Assembly (NCBI GenBank): GCA_013399875.1
Contig: VXAZ01007727.1
Coordinates: 908,956 to 972,955 of the forward strand
DNA length: 64,000 nt
From: Gymnorhina tibicen
Taxonomy: Eukaryota; Chordata; Aves; Passeriformes; Artamidae
Direction: 5' to 3'
In this document: positions 33,630 through 45,800 of the stretch, in pieces
Position numbering within the stretch: position 1 is the first letter of the stretch
How the letters are laid out: each line of letters starts with the position of its first letter
The notes under the pieces: model-generated
Database searches by the model: none
What the model was told of the DNA's origin: nothing
What the model saw: only the letters and a program-made list of their open reading frames with translations
Program-made: the position numbers and the translations under genes

Positions 33630-34313
33630 TCAGTCCCCCTGAAAGACTGGCTGATCTTTGCAGGTAGCATAAATAAGCCTGCAGTCTTCTCCAGGCATGC
33701 TTGTTGCTTCCTCTCCATATGAAGAGGCCCCTTCTCTGACTTCCAGCCAGTAAAATAATGTTTTTTCCAGATAACGAGCTACTTCAGATGAGGAAAATAC
33801 TCTAGCATCCTGGACCTGCCTATTTAGCATTCCACATACTCCCGGCTACTCAACACCCACACACGATTATTTCCAACACTCATTCCATTGCAGCTCAGAA
33901 AGCTCTAACTCGGTGTGATTGCGATCTGTCACCCAGCTTTTCAGGGGGGGCAAATCATAAGACACAGGACTTTTGAGAAGTGCAACTTCAAAAATGCAGT
34001 CATCACTAGTTGCCAAAATAACCACAAGTAGCAAATCCCTGCAAGGTTTTGTCTTTATTCCTTGAAGGCTGAGGTAAATGCGTACTGGGTACATACTGGC
34101 CACTGCAGTAGGTAGGACAGTCATCTCCCTGTGACAGCTACAGGAAATCAGGAAGCCAAGACTCGCAGAAAAGCGGTTTTCAGGATCAGAGAACATTTTC
34201 CTTCGTGCCCACAATGTATGCTGAAGATTTAAATATGACAATTTAAAAATACATGTTTTGGCAAAACGGGTCAAGTTGGTGACTAAGTAACTCCTGAACC
34301 CGGCTTTCTCCAC
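33630..34313 (-). pseudogene. Possible pseudogene: long minus-strand frame with two clustered stops
   Basis: One reading frame runs from 34313 to 33630. It is open except for TAA at 33867-33869 and TAG about seven codons later, so 147 and at least 66 open codons flank an eight-codon lesion. The composition is protein-like (SWVTDRNHTELELSELQWNE, then QDARVFSSSEVARYLEKTLF). The first half has no ATG at its left limit and is preceded by TAA, so an exon start, if real, would be internal. I recognise no family. It may be a degraded coding sequence or chance. Confidence 0.25.
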
Positions 34314-34411
34314 AGGTTAGATCATCTCATTTTTGTTACAGATTTTCACCTGCATGGTTGCTCTCTGCAGCTCTCCATGGCTAATGATTTAGTCCAAAGC
34401 CGAGTTGGTTT

Positions 34412-34440
34412 ATTGTATCATACTCAGGGTATGATACAAT
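34412..34440. repeat. Perfect inverted repeat, 12-base arms
   Basis: ATTGTATCATAC (34412-34423) and GTATGATACAAT (34429-34440) are exact complements around the loop TCAGG. They form a strong short hairpin in intergenic DNA. Confidence 0.85.
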
Positions 34441-37400
34441 TTCAGTAGGGCCGTCTTCACAGCATCCTGCTCTTCAAATTCTGTCATACTGATCCCATTG
34501 CAACAGAGAGACTTTAGGATTCCTAAGTTCATTATAATTTAAGAATAATTATCAGAATCATTCTCTTACTGGGGAAGTTCTGATCTTCAAGATACAAAAT
34601 GAGGAAAAAAAATATCCATTCTCTTCCCTCAGACAAGCTCATGAGCTTTATCAGCAAATTCACATTTTGGTGAAGTTGAGATCAGTACAAAAATCAGTGC
34701 AGGTTTACCTTAGGACAGAATTTGCATTTTGAAACTACATCTTAATACACAACTAAATTCATTACTATTACCCTTTTTCTGTTGGGTCTCTTAAAAAAAG
34801 CAGATAACTTAAGTGATAGATTTATATTCCTTTTAAGTGTGGTCTGCTATACCTGTTTTGATTTTACTACTCGAGTGTTTCAAGTAGCTGTATGGACACC
34901 ACTCTGTGAAGCATTTCTACTCCTCCACAGAGGGCATACAGAGCACAGAATTGTTCCTGCTCACACTTGGGATGTTCACTGAAGTGCCCAGTCTCCTCTT
35001 CTGGACTGAGGTGATGGATCCCTCCATGAGACAGATGAGCTTCTGTGGAGCATAAAGATTGTGGCTTTTATTTCATTAAAATAAATGAAAATTAATACCC
35101 TGCAAACAAAACAGTTATTTGGCAAAGTTGAGCATTTGGACACCAAAATATAGAATAATGAAGACTGCTTCCCTTAACATGGTATTTTCATGTCAGATTA
35201 GAGCTTAAAGAAAAGGATCTGTTTAGGTAACTGCAACAAATGCCAGAGCTGATTTCACACGTACTGTGCTTGATTTTCACTCTGACCTAGGAACCTTTGG
35301 TTGTATTTAGTTTCCTGATAAGGAGCTCTAAAATTCACAAACGAGAAATATGTGAACAAAAATGTCTAACTTCTGCTTGGTTCAGGAATTACAGACCTTC
35401 TTTCCCTCCTTCAACTGCAAGGACACGCTTAAACTCTTGGCCAGCACCAGAGGCATTGATATCACTGCACATCTTCTCAGGCTTTCTCCCTGCTGATGCT
35501 GCTCAGTCATTACTTCTGCTAAGGAAAAGGACCAACCTGTCCCTGAGTCCTCCAAAGCCCAAGGAATCCATTCTTGGGCCAGCTCATGGATCTACTCCCT
35601 CTTTGAGCACCCAGGGATTAACCTAAGGGGAAAAGCAGACAGGGCGATGAGGAAGGGAAGCAGCTTCTACTTGAGAGTTTTGCATTCCACAGAACTGATT
35701 TCAGCCTTAATCACCTGTGGCAATCACAGCCACCCTAAACCAGTCCCTTTGCTATTCACAGTCCTCTTGGTAAGCACTTCTGGTAACTTGCATTTTTCAT
35801 GGACAACCTGCCAGCCCCTTTGAGCAGCAGTTCAGCCACACGTTGCTGACTGCACCGGGCAGTTTTTCTGTTCACATTTAAAATGCCCATCTTTGATCCC
35901 AGACAGAAGTCACTACACACCCCGTCTGCCTCAGTTGTCCTTTCCCTCCCTCCTTGTCCCAGAAATACCAAAGGAGAAAGGTCTAAGTGCACTGGGCAGG
36001 ATTTCAATGCAAAGCCAAGGGATTTGTGCAGTGCCGAGGAGCTCATGGGACGCAGTCCAGGAGCATTTGCCCATGAAAATGTGGCAACCGGCCATCAGGT
36101 CAGGTGTCTATGAGGATAGGAGAGGAGCAAGGTTTGCCAGTGGGCTCACTGGAGGCTACAAGCAATGTTGTTTAAAAGTCAACAGTGTTGTACAGCTGAA
36201 ATACAGAGCTGAAACAGTCCTGAGTAGGGATTACTCATATGTTAGTGATGAGAGGGACAGAAAGTAGTAATGACCTTAGGTGACATTCATCTAGACTGGA
36301 TCCAGAACCCAAACAAAAATACTCTCATTTATAATGCTGTATGTTAAAGCCAGAAAACATCAGAACAGACCTTTCTGCCACTTTGTCTTGCTTCTTACAG
36401 GAATGCAGTAACATAGTCCTCTACATGAAAAGGTCCATTTTTACATTAAGAAACTTATAGTTCTTTAAAGTGTTCTAGGAATTAATGAAAATTACTGTGC
36501 CATCAGAAGTAACAGTGTTGTTTTTCTTATCACAGCTACAAAACCTGACTAAGGCATTTAACATGATTTAAGACAAATGCAAAGCAAACTAATTACTCTA
36601 GTACTTTTAAATATAGATAATATATAACATAAGTTTCTAAGACCTTATTTAGAAAACCCACAGTATTTTGGTTATTTGCTTTGTTTGCTAAAAAGGTATG
36701 CAACGGCAGAACTTACTGTTATTTTTGGATACTATCAAAATATGAAAAGAACAAAAAGCCAACTTGCTATTAATTGGAAATAATACATTTAATTTTTAGA
36801 CAGAAGGAATGATTGAAAACATACATGGCTCTTCATCCCTTGTTGTCTGATCTTCCTCAGTTTTTAAATAAATCAAACCCTCTTGTGATTTCCACTTGTA
36901 ATATTAGAGCTTATAAGGCCTGGCTTACATTCAACATGAGCTCTGCTGTCTGCCAACTTGGAGACAAATTACTTTATAATAGACCTCTGTAAGTTGCTAG
37001 AAAAATTATTTGTCTCACTTTTAACAGTCCCAGTTTTTAATGTGTTATTTTACTTCACTGCCTTCACTTTTGCTGGTTACATGATATCTAGTGAAAATCA
37101 AAAGTAAAATCATATTTTAAAGTTCAGAGGTTGGAACTTCTAGATCCAATTCTCATGTTTAAAAGAATGAGATGGTCAAAACCATCATTTGTTTTGTTTA
37201 CACCAAGGGATATGGATTGCAGGGAATTCTAGATTGTTACCAAACTTTCAAAATATGTTTCTGCTGGAGACACAGAAAGCATGTCAGATTTTGCTCACAT
37301 TGATCTGGAATCATGGAGATTAGATGATGGCATTGGAATAATTACTAATTAGCAACTAGAACTTTTTTTAAGGGAAAAAGAAAAAGAGGTTTTAGAGCTA

Positions 37401-39221
37401 ATTATTTTATAAACAAACAAAAAAATTCCCATCTAAGATGCATGCTAGGATAGATCCTGAAGTTCTCCAGTTCTTCCCAACTAAGATGCCCCCTCAGCAC
37501 TCGGTAACTTGGAACAAAACCAACAACAAAAACATCTGATTACATAAAATGATCCTACATGAAGCATCTACAGGATACCCAATACACGTTACCATACAAC
37601 AAAATAATTATTTCAACCAAATAATTAAAATCACTGTGAAGTCTGCCTTCATCTTTCCATGCATTTTGTCTTGCTGTGACATCCAAGTAGAGGCCAGGCT
37701 TCCTAACAGGAGAAAGTAACCAGCATACATACATGTGAAGACACAACATTTCTACCGTCTAATTTCAATTAGAAGTCCTCACAATTTGTGACTTTTTAAT
37801 TTTATAACCAGATTTTTCAAATGACTCCTCCAGCAAAGCTAGTGTCAAGGACAGAGGCATTGCAGGAGTACAGAAGTTCTGTTGGAGAGTTTTGTACCAG
37901 CGAGTCACTCAGCACATCTGGGCATTCTGGAGGAGCAGAGATCCACCGATTCCACATCGATTTCCAGTGACGTTATACAAGCACCAAGCTGAAAAGAAAA
38001 GCACTGATAACACTGAAGTATTTGGAAGAACTCAGCAGGGTTAGAGGATTCAAGAGACAGTGCAGTTTGCTGTAGCCTTTCATTTCCCAACAAATTTGTT
38101 TTCCATACAAATGACTAAACAAAGTTATGGGAGACTCTCTATGGACCCAGTATTAAAACAAAGTAACTCTGAAGATGTTCAAATGTTTATGAAGAGTAAT
38201 TACATTTAAAACATTCGAGGTCTGCAAGTATTCCACAGGCACATCATTGCAAAGCACTCTTGTAAAATCCATCTCCACCTGTATTTGCATATTATGTTCC
38301 TTAATACCTTTGGCTGTTTTGGCCACTCTACAGCCTCCCATGTGCTAATCCAGCTCTCTTATCTCCTTTACATACTGAGATAAATTTACTTGATACAAAC
38401 ACTAGCTTTGATCATCTATAGTTTTAACCTCTGTTTTCACAGAAGTCTTTGTTTAAATTAGTAGAACATCTTAGAAATTAAAAATTATGTCTTTAAAATG
38501 GAAAATTACCTTTCAGCTCCTTGTTTCTAAAGTTTTCAGTCTTCCTTGTAATGCAATGTTGGATTTCCATTAGAGCTGACACAGCAAACCTTTAAAAAAA
38601 TCCCAACACCCCAACCCACACCAAACCTTACGACAAATTAACGGCCACACTCCAGGGAAGAGTGATCATTTTCTAGTTACTGTATTCTCCCTGCACCTTT
38701 GATACCTTCATCACCAACTAACATGGCCAAGTAACAGGGTTTCTAAAATTATATAATCTAGATCTGCCTTTGATTTTTTCCTTCCCCCCCCGCCTTTTTT
38801 TTAAACACTTGCAATGCTGGAAGACTTTGGATAAGTATCATATTCATGGAAATATAATAACAATAGCAAAAAGTTTAATTTTGATGTAATTTCATTTAAG
38901 CGTGAAAGAAAAAACACAGCTAGTACCCAAAATTCTTTTGGACCAATTTAAGCTATTTATTTCCAAAGTATGTCAATGAAACACTTCTAAATGGCAATAT
39001 TTCCATTCATTACTTCTATTACCTTCATGTATTTAAAGAAGAAATTAATAAAGCATTTATGCAATCTTTTAAAATCTACAAAAGACTTTTCTATAAAATT
39101 TCTTCAATTTGTAGTTATATTATTACCTTCTTTATCAAGACAGGTATGTTTTACAGACTTCTGTAGAATTAAAAACTTTTAAGACCACTTAGTCTCAGCA
39201 ATAAACCTCTGCAGAACTGTT

Positions 39222-39227
39222 TTTATT
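39222..39227 (-). terminator. ESF1: ESF1 poly(A) signal
   Basis: AATAAA on the minus strand, about 315 bases past the ESF1 stop codon and the first canonical signal downstream. The predicted cleavage site is near 39200, giving a compact 3' UTR. Confidence 0.65.
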
Positions 39228-39541
39228 ATTTATAAATAAACCCATAATTATGATTTTTGTAGCCATCTTCAGCACTTCTATTATTTTTAAGAGATGACAT
39301 GATACAAAACGAACCACCCCAAACCCATCATATCCTTTCATATGTGCAAAACAGTATTTGTTGTGGCAGAAGAAAAGAGTGATTATTATTCTAATCACTT
39401 CAAAATTCACCAGCATAGTTAAACGACTTTTCAGGACGTTTTAGGTGGACAGGAATCAGAGCAGGCTGCAGTAACTTTAACAGATATCTCCAGTTAGAAG
39501 GGCTGAGACTAAAGTAAAGTCCAAGTAAAAACAAAGTTCAG

Positions 39542-39841
39542 TTATTTGAATTTCTGCTTTTTCCTTGCCTGAAACTCTTCGGTTTTATTTTTGACAGACT
39601 TTATTAGCATTGATAGGGCAGGATCTATGGCTTTCTTAGCAACCTCTCCTTTCTTTGCCATCTTCTTCTCCAGGCCCTTGTTTGCCTCCTTAAGATCTTG
39701 CTCCTTTTCTTCTCTTCGGCGAGCTTTCTCTTCCAGGATCTTTTCTACGGCTTTTGTCTTCTTGAAATTTGGATCTGAAGGATCCAAATTAAACAGGGGG
39801 GAAGTAAACATGGCTTGGAATCTTGTATCAGCAACATTTAC
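39542..39841 (-). CDS. ESF1: ESF1 last exon, NUC153 motif and stop
   Basis: 99 codons plus TAA. It opens [20 protein letters not shown] and [20 protein letters not shown], then a Lys/Glu-rich helix, and ends [27 protein letters not shown]. The DxRFxAMF...LDPSDPNFK part is the NUC153 motif shared with NOL10. The acceptor is CCCTTCAG. Confidence 0.97.
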   Translation of the reverse strand, partial: VNVADTRFQAMFTSPLFNLDPSDPNFKKTKAVEKILEEKARRREEKEQDLKEANKGLEKKMAKKGEVAKKAIDPALSMLIKSVKNKTEEFQARKKQKFK

Positions 39842-42800
39842 CTGAAGGGAGAAAAGAAGCATTTATTTTAGCTAAACTTTTCCCATGACAGCAAAACTTT
39901 TAAGCCCAGTAAAAGATGAGCTGCTTCAGAAGTCACAGCTCATGAGATTCCTGGAACTGCTCCAGTCACAAAATCAAGCAGTACACAATTACCTGAAAGT
40001 CATCTTCTAGTAATTCTTTCTTTTTCATAAGAAGTTTCTTTTTCTTCTTGCTCAAATTCTGTTGTTCTACAATCTTTTTATAGTTAAAATGTTTTCTAGT
40101 GTCATCCTCATCATCCATCATCAGTAGGGCCATTTCAGCCTGTTAGAAAATAAAAAAGTCCATGTACACAATGAAAGTTTTCTATGCAAAAATTCAGTAT
40201 CTCATTAATAAAGCCTGTTTGAGTCTACTCATTTACATAAATGAGTTGAAATAGGGTCATCAGAGCAGTATTATTTCATCCATAACAACATTCTTTTAAC
40301 ATTTTGAGGTGTAGTATTAATACAAGTTGATTTCCTTCTTATTAGATATAAAATAAATGCAAATACCCACATTCAATTTTCAAACATAGTAATAATCTCA
40401 TCTGAAAATTGTACACCACCGTTTAGAAATAACTAATGGATACAATTTAATACTGATATTCATGTAGAGAAATAAAAACTAACATATCTGGATTTAAGTA
40501 ATTTCTTTAGTTACTTGTTCTGAGAAAGAATGAAAAGAAAACACAAAATGACAACTCAATCTTCAAGGACAAAAATATACAGGACAAGGTTTGAACTCAC
40601 AAATGTTTCATACAATACTGATGTTAAAAAAATAAAAACTTGGCACTGCCCAACACACAAAGTTCTTCTTGGTAGTTTTGGTTCCAAAAACTCTCACTAT
40701 TAAAATTGTATAGTTTTATTTTACTGGGATCCTATGAAATTCTGCAGTTCCACTCACAAACACATACCAAATACTTGCAGAATTCATGCAATGCAACATT
40801 TTACAACACTCTACCTTCTGTTTTTCAACTTCATCTTCTGAGGCACTTTCTACCGGTTCTGGCTTCTTCTTTAAACCTAAGTGCAAATACAGGGCATGAA
40901 CACATTTATCCAAGCTTATGCATGAGGGCATAATTTACCTATAGCTAGAATTTCTAAGTACATCTTAGAAATTCTAGAGAATTCTAGAAAGTGCAAGCAT
41001 TTTCTTGCACTCTGTATTTAAATGTCAGATGTGGAAAAAGGCTGCAAAGTTAAGAAAAACCAAGAAGACTTATAGCAATAAAAATCCACTGAATAGTTTT
41101 CCAGTTTAAGGAGGCAGCAACATTCAAATGACATAAACAAGTCAAAAACATGGTTTTACTGTATATAAAGCAGTAGAGAGAAGTACCACAATAGTGCTGG
41201 CAAACCCATGACATCACACCACTCCCAGGGTGTTTTACAGTGCAAGTTAAAATATGATTGACTCTGCTCAGACTGAATATTGTTCTGAGGAAGCTCCCCT
41301 ACTCCCTTAGCATTTAGATACTGATTAGTGCTGATTAGACAGACATAATGAACAGTAACAGCATAAGACATTAGTCAAACATAACTTCTAATGAAAACAG
41401 ACTTGTTTATAAATCCTACAAAATCAAATTATTCTCTTTAGAATGCCTGTAGATCTTGATCAAGAAGGAGCAGGAAAAGCAGGAGGTTTCCTGACCTGAA
41501 CCACACACTCTGACCTTTGAGCTTGGAATGACATTCCCAGGCAATTTACTGCAGTCCACTGGGGGTACTCTTAAGGAAGATATTTGGCTTCATTTTGTCA
41601 AGACAGTTTTGTACTCAGACTAGAAATACAGACATGCCAGACACATGTCAAGTTATATCATTAAGGATACTCTGGAACAGAAGATATTTCTTAAGGAAGA
41701 TTTTTTTCTGCCTTGACTATTCCCTTGACTATTTCTACGTGGATTCCAAACTGGAAATGGATTTCCAGAAGAAACAAACCACCACCACCAAAAAATAAAC
41801 TATCCAGATGCACAATGTCATCAGCTGCAAAACGAAACTGTTGATTTAGTAGTTCCAGAAAATGTGCAGGAAAATCAGATTCAGATATAATATTGTTACC
41901 TAAACTACACAATTTAAGTTAATGTGTAGAAGGGAGAAATAAATGTCTTCTGTAAGACTGCATCAACTATGAAATCTTTTCTTTCAGAAGTGGCTAAACT
42001 ACAGAAAAGGAGCACAGAGATACAATTGGAGACAATTATATGAGAAATTAGATCAGTAAATTTCTTTTCTTTCCACACATTTCCCAGAGGAAAGTCATTC
42101 AAGTCACCTTCCTTCATCTTTCACTCTATGGGGAATCACAGAAGTGATCCTTATACCTTCAGAGTTTTCTGTGGCTGCAGATGGGGCTGAACCAGGAGTT
42201 GGTATCAAACTGAGCTTTCATCCATGAAAATAAATAAATTAGTAAAACCTTTATTTCTTACTTTGACACTATGCAGCTTGGGACCTACAATCACCCTTGG
42301 GACTCAAAAATTTGTATCATACTGAAAATGGGTCTGTTTGAAAATTCACAGATTTTCATCATTTTCCATATTTTTAACATATTCCTGCCACAGTCCCTCT
42401 TCCCACATACATTCTGGAAGCCCCACCACACACACACTGGTTGCACACTTATGGCAAACTGATTGCAAACCCTCAGATTTTTCCTGGCACCTCATCCCCA
42501 CTGCCATCTTTTAATCAGATTTGTCCCACCTACAGCAGCAGATACTTCAGTATTATGCTGAACTAATTGGTAGCTGCCATCAGCCAGTATAGAAAGTGTC
42601 CAGTTTCTGCTGTAATCCCCGCTCAAGCTGCCATTCGACTCTTCCTCAGCTCAAGAACTTTGTTTGCAACATTAACTTTGAGCATCAACAACTTTCCAGT
42701 GCTGACGGTAAAAGCTCATCATAACTTTGAGACTTCAGACACTGACCCCAAATCAAAAACTCTCACAAGACCTGTTACCTGCCTTAGTCAGAAACGTGAG

Positions 42801-45800
42801 ACAGTCTCAAAAGCCTTGCAAAGACACACAGTAAATGAATCTTTTCATCTACTTTATCTTCCAAGTACAGGTTCTGCAACTATACTCTGATTTTGTCGTT
42901 ACGCTCTTAGGTCCTTGCACTCATACTGCTCCCTTCTGGCTTTAAAAAGCCATCAATTCCTACATACATCACAAATTACATCATGAGAAGGCATCTAATG
43001 ATTTGGAACTAATAGGAGTTCAATAAGGTGTGAAGAATTCCTCAAAGACTCAACAGAAACTACGTTTAATAGTCTAATGTGTTCTGAAACTGCTCAGTGA
43101 TCTCCAAAAGCAGGACCTTGCTCTCATGTTAATAACCAATTACACTATTCAGCTATTAATTTTTCAACACTTTAGGCTACAAGAGTCATTCTGTCTCCCT
43201 TTTCTAAAACCCCACAGAAGCTGATGCAGTAACAGTGAAACTGGCCAAGCCAAACCCAAGTTTTACAGGCTTTTTGAAACAGTATGGGCATCAGTGTAAA
43301 ATGGAAGTGACAAATTACTTCTTTCTTGACAATATGAAACTAGAGTCAAGCTTCTAAAATGCATCATCAAGGCTCATGTATCTGCAGCATCTGACATTTT
43401 AGCCTGTGGTATTATTATACAGTCATATGAAAAAGCAAGTACTTTGCTTTACTGTGTAAAGCAAGTACTACCATAAACTCCACACAGACAGCTTTTGGGC
43501 ACAGCAGGCACAAGGAATTTGTTCTACCTTGCCTCTCCCAAGATGAAGCAGTCACACTGTGAGAATCACTGCCTGCTTTACAAACAGTTATCAGGAACAA
43601 AGGCATACCCGGGGAACTTATGCTTTAGAAGACTTCCCATAATTTCCAGTTTTCCTTTCACAGCGGTCAGAGTTTTTAGGCCCTTGGTCTAACAGCTCCT
43701 TACACTCTTGCTTCCTTTCAATTGCCTCGGCTTGACAGAAACCAAGCTGCACAAGACCCATGCATGCTACATCCAACAAGTGAATCCAGCACTACTGCAT
43801 CCTCAGTTTCTGCACTGGTCCACATGAGTCTGCAAATAAACCCTGTCACATGCTTTTTCAGCATAATCTAAAATAACCTGACAGTCAATTTAAGGGTGAA
43901 ATTTCAATCTTTCAGGGGAATTGTGGAAGGCTTGTGAAAAATGATGGTCATTTAAGTTGCCTGTACCCTAAATACAAAGTTGGCAGAATTATAGCCAAGT
44001 TCAAAGATGACTGTAACCCATTTTCCCTCACCGGATAAATTGTGCTTAAAAGCAACCCCAACTATGAGACAGAGGCTGTTCTGGGTAAACTTGGTGAAAG
44101 CCAAAGTTGTGCTGTGTAATTACCATTAAAATGTAAACTGGCTCGCAGCCAGCCACTGTACTATCCCTTTAGAGCTTCTCCAGGGCTAACCACATTCTGG
44201 TTTTCTCCTGTATCTCAGTAATTATCAGTAATCTCGAAGACAAAAGCTTCACTTTCTTAACCTTTATGTGTATTTTACTATCTTCAAAGACTCCACAAAC
44301 ATTAAAGTCTATTCTCCATGTTATGGACAAGGTTTAAAGATGTGCAGATAAGCTCATTCTCTAGTGAGCCCCTCTAGGACACAAAGAACTTCTCACAGAA
44401 GGCAGCAGAAAACATTTTTTCAGAGATTTCACAGAGAACATCACACATCATATGAGAGTACCTAGGTAATCTTGCTATTAAAGAAAAATTAAACAATTAG
44501 GTGGAAGGAATGGTTATCTTTACAATGAATTACTTCGACCTATACACAAGCCACCCTGAAAGCATGGCAAGAAACAGCACTGCATGACACATTGGACTGT
44601 GGTGTTTTTATCTAAAACATGGACAGGACTCAGTCTACTGTTCTGTATTTCAGATTATCAAGCACAAAATCATCCGGATTTTGGGGTTTAGTTATTTGTT
44701 TTACCCTAAGACAGATTTTAACAATCAGGACAGAAGCCTGTGCTGGCAAGTATCAAATTAAAAGTAACTTACCCTTTTGAAATGGAACTTGGATCTGCAT
44801 TGCTATACTCAAAAAAACCCCAACCAAACAACAGACTGGCAATATTAGTAAATCCGTTGCTATATTCTTTATGTTTGTTTTCTTCTTTTGTTTTTATGTC
44901 ATTTTTCTTCTTTTAACGTACAATACTATGAGCCACCCTTAGGATCTGGCTCCCAAAAGTATGGAATATCAGAAATTTACCTTTATTGATTTTGCTCAGC
45001 AAAATCACACTCAAAATAAATTTGCTGTTACCATGGAAAAAGCTAATTTAAACATTAGAATAAAAAGCCTGTAAAAAAGGTATCTTAAAAATGTAAACTG
45101 GGCAAGTTATTTTCTAAAATATTACATTTCACTATTTGGGTTTCTAAGCAGCCAAGAGTATACCAGTAAAAACGTGTATCGGACTAAGAAAAAAGTCATT
45201 TCTTCTGAAAGACAACTTTGTTTACGATGCAAAAACATTTGACGTTTTTGTACTTGACCCAAGCTTCAAAGGGACCCATGTATATCTGGCTCTTCCTATG
45301 TAAAAAGAAAAAGACTTCAAAAGCAATGGAGTTCTCTTCTCTGGAATACTTAGGGGAGCAGCTTGTTTTTAACAGCCATCCCCAGAAAATGGATAACTAA
45401 TGGTCTCTGGTGAAAGCCAAGAGAATATTCCCTACCACTCCATGTATTACAATAGGCATAGTTTTACAGGAACAGCAATTTTAGGCAAATGGCACCTACT
45501 TCATTTAATTCCGAACATTCTGTCTCTGTTCAGTCCAGCCTGACTTTGTTTCGAAAACTCAGTATTTAACAAAAGGGCAGATTTACTCTAGAAGTCGCCT
45601 GTCTTGACTGACCTGTTTTCTTGAATTCTTCAGCAAAATATGGGTCATTGAGATCAACATCAGGTGGAAGTTCATCTTCACTCTCTTCTCTCTCAGCAGT
45701 AGCCTGTAACAAAGCACAAACATTATTTCAATCAGCATATAACTACTACTTAAGTTTCACTGGAATGAGATGTTCTGTGAGTAGCTATGAAGATGAAAAC

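Larger units (their letters stand above)
31431..39221. other. Intergenic region between ESF1 3' end and the duplicated segment
   Basis: About 7.8 kb. It contains a CR1 tail (31685-31765), a minus-strand frame of 228 codons with only two stops (33630-34313), and a perfect 12-base-arm inverted repeat (34412-34440). The rest is AT-rich sequence with no recognised gene. Confidence 0.6.
40877..45612 (-). other. ESF1: ESF1 intron
   Basis: About 4.7 kb. It contains adjacent hairpins at 40946-41011 and repeats around AAAGCAAGTAC at 43432-43468. The 107-codon plus frame at 42567-42890 looks like chance. Confidence 0.85.

Noticed and set aside
42164..42193. Possible 30-base ESF1 exon between GTTCAG and GAAG|GTATAAG
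   Set aside because: The flanking exons (45613-45703 and 40815-40876) already join in frame and match human TG-LKKK against IG-INKK, so an extra exon is not needed.
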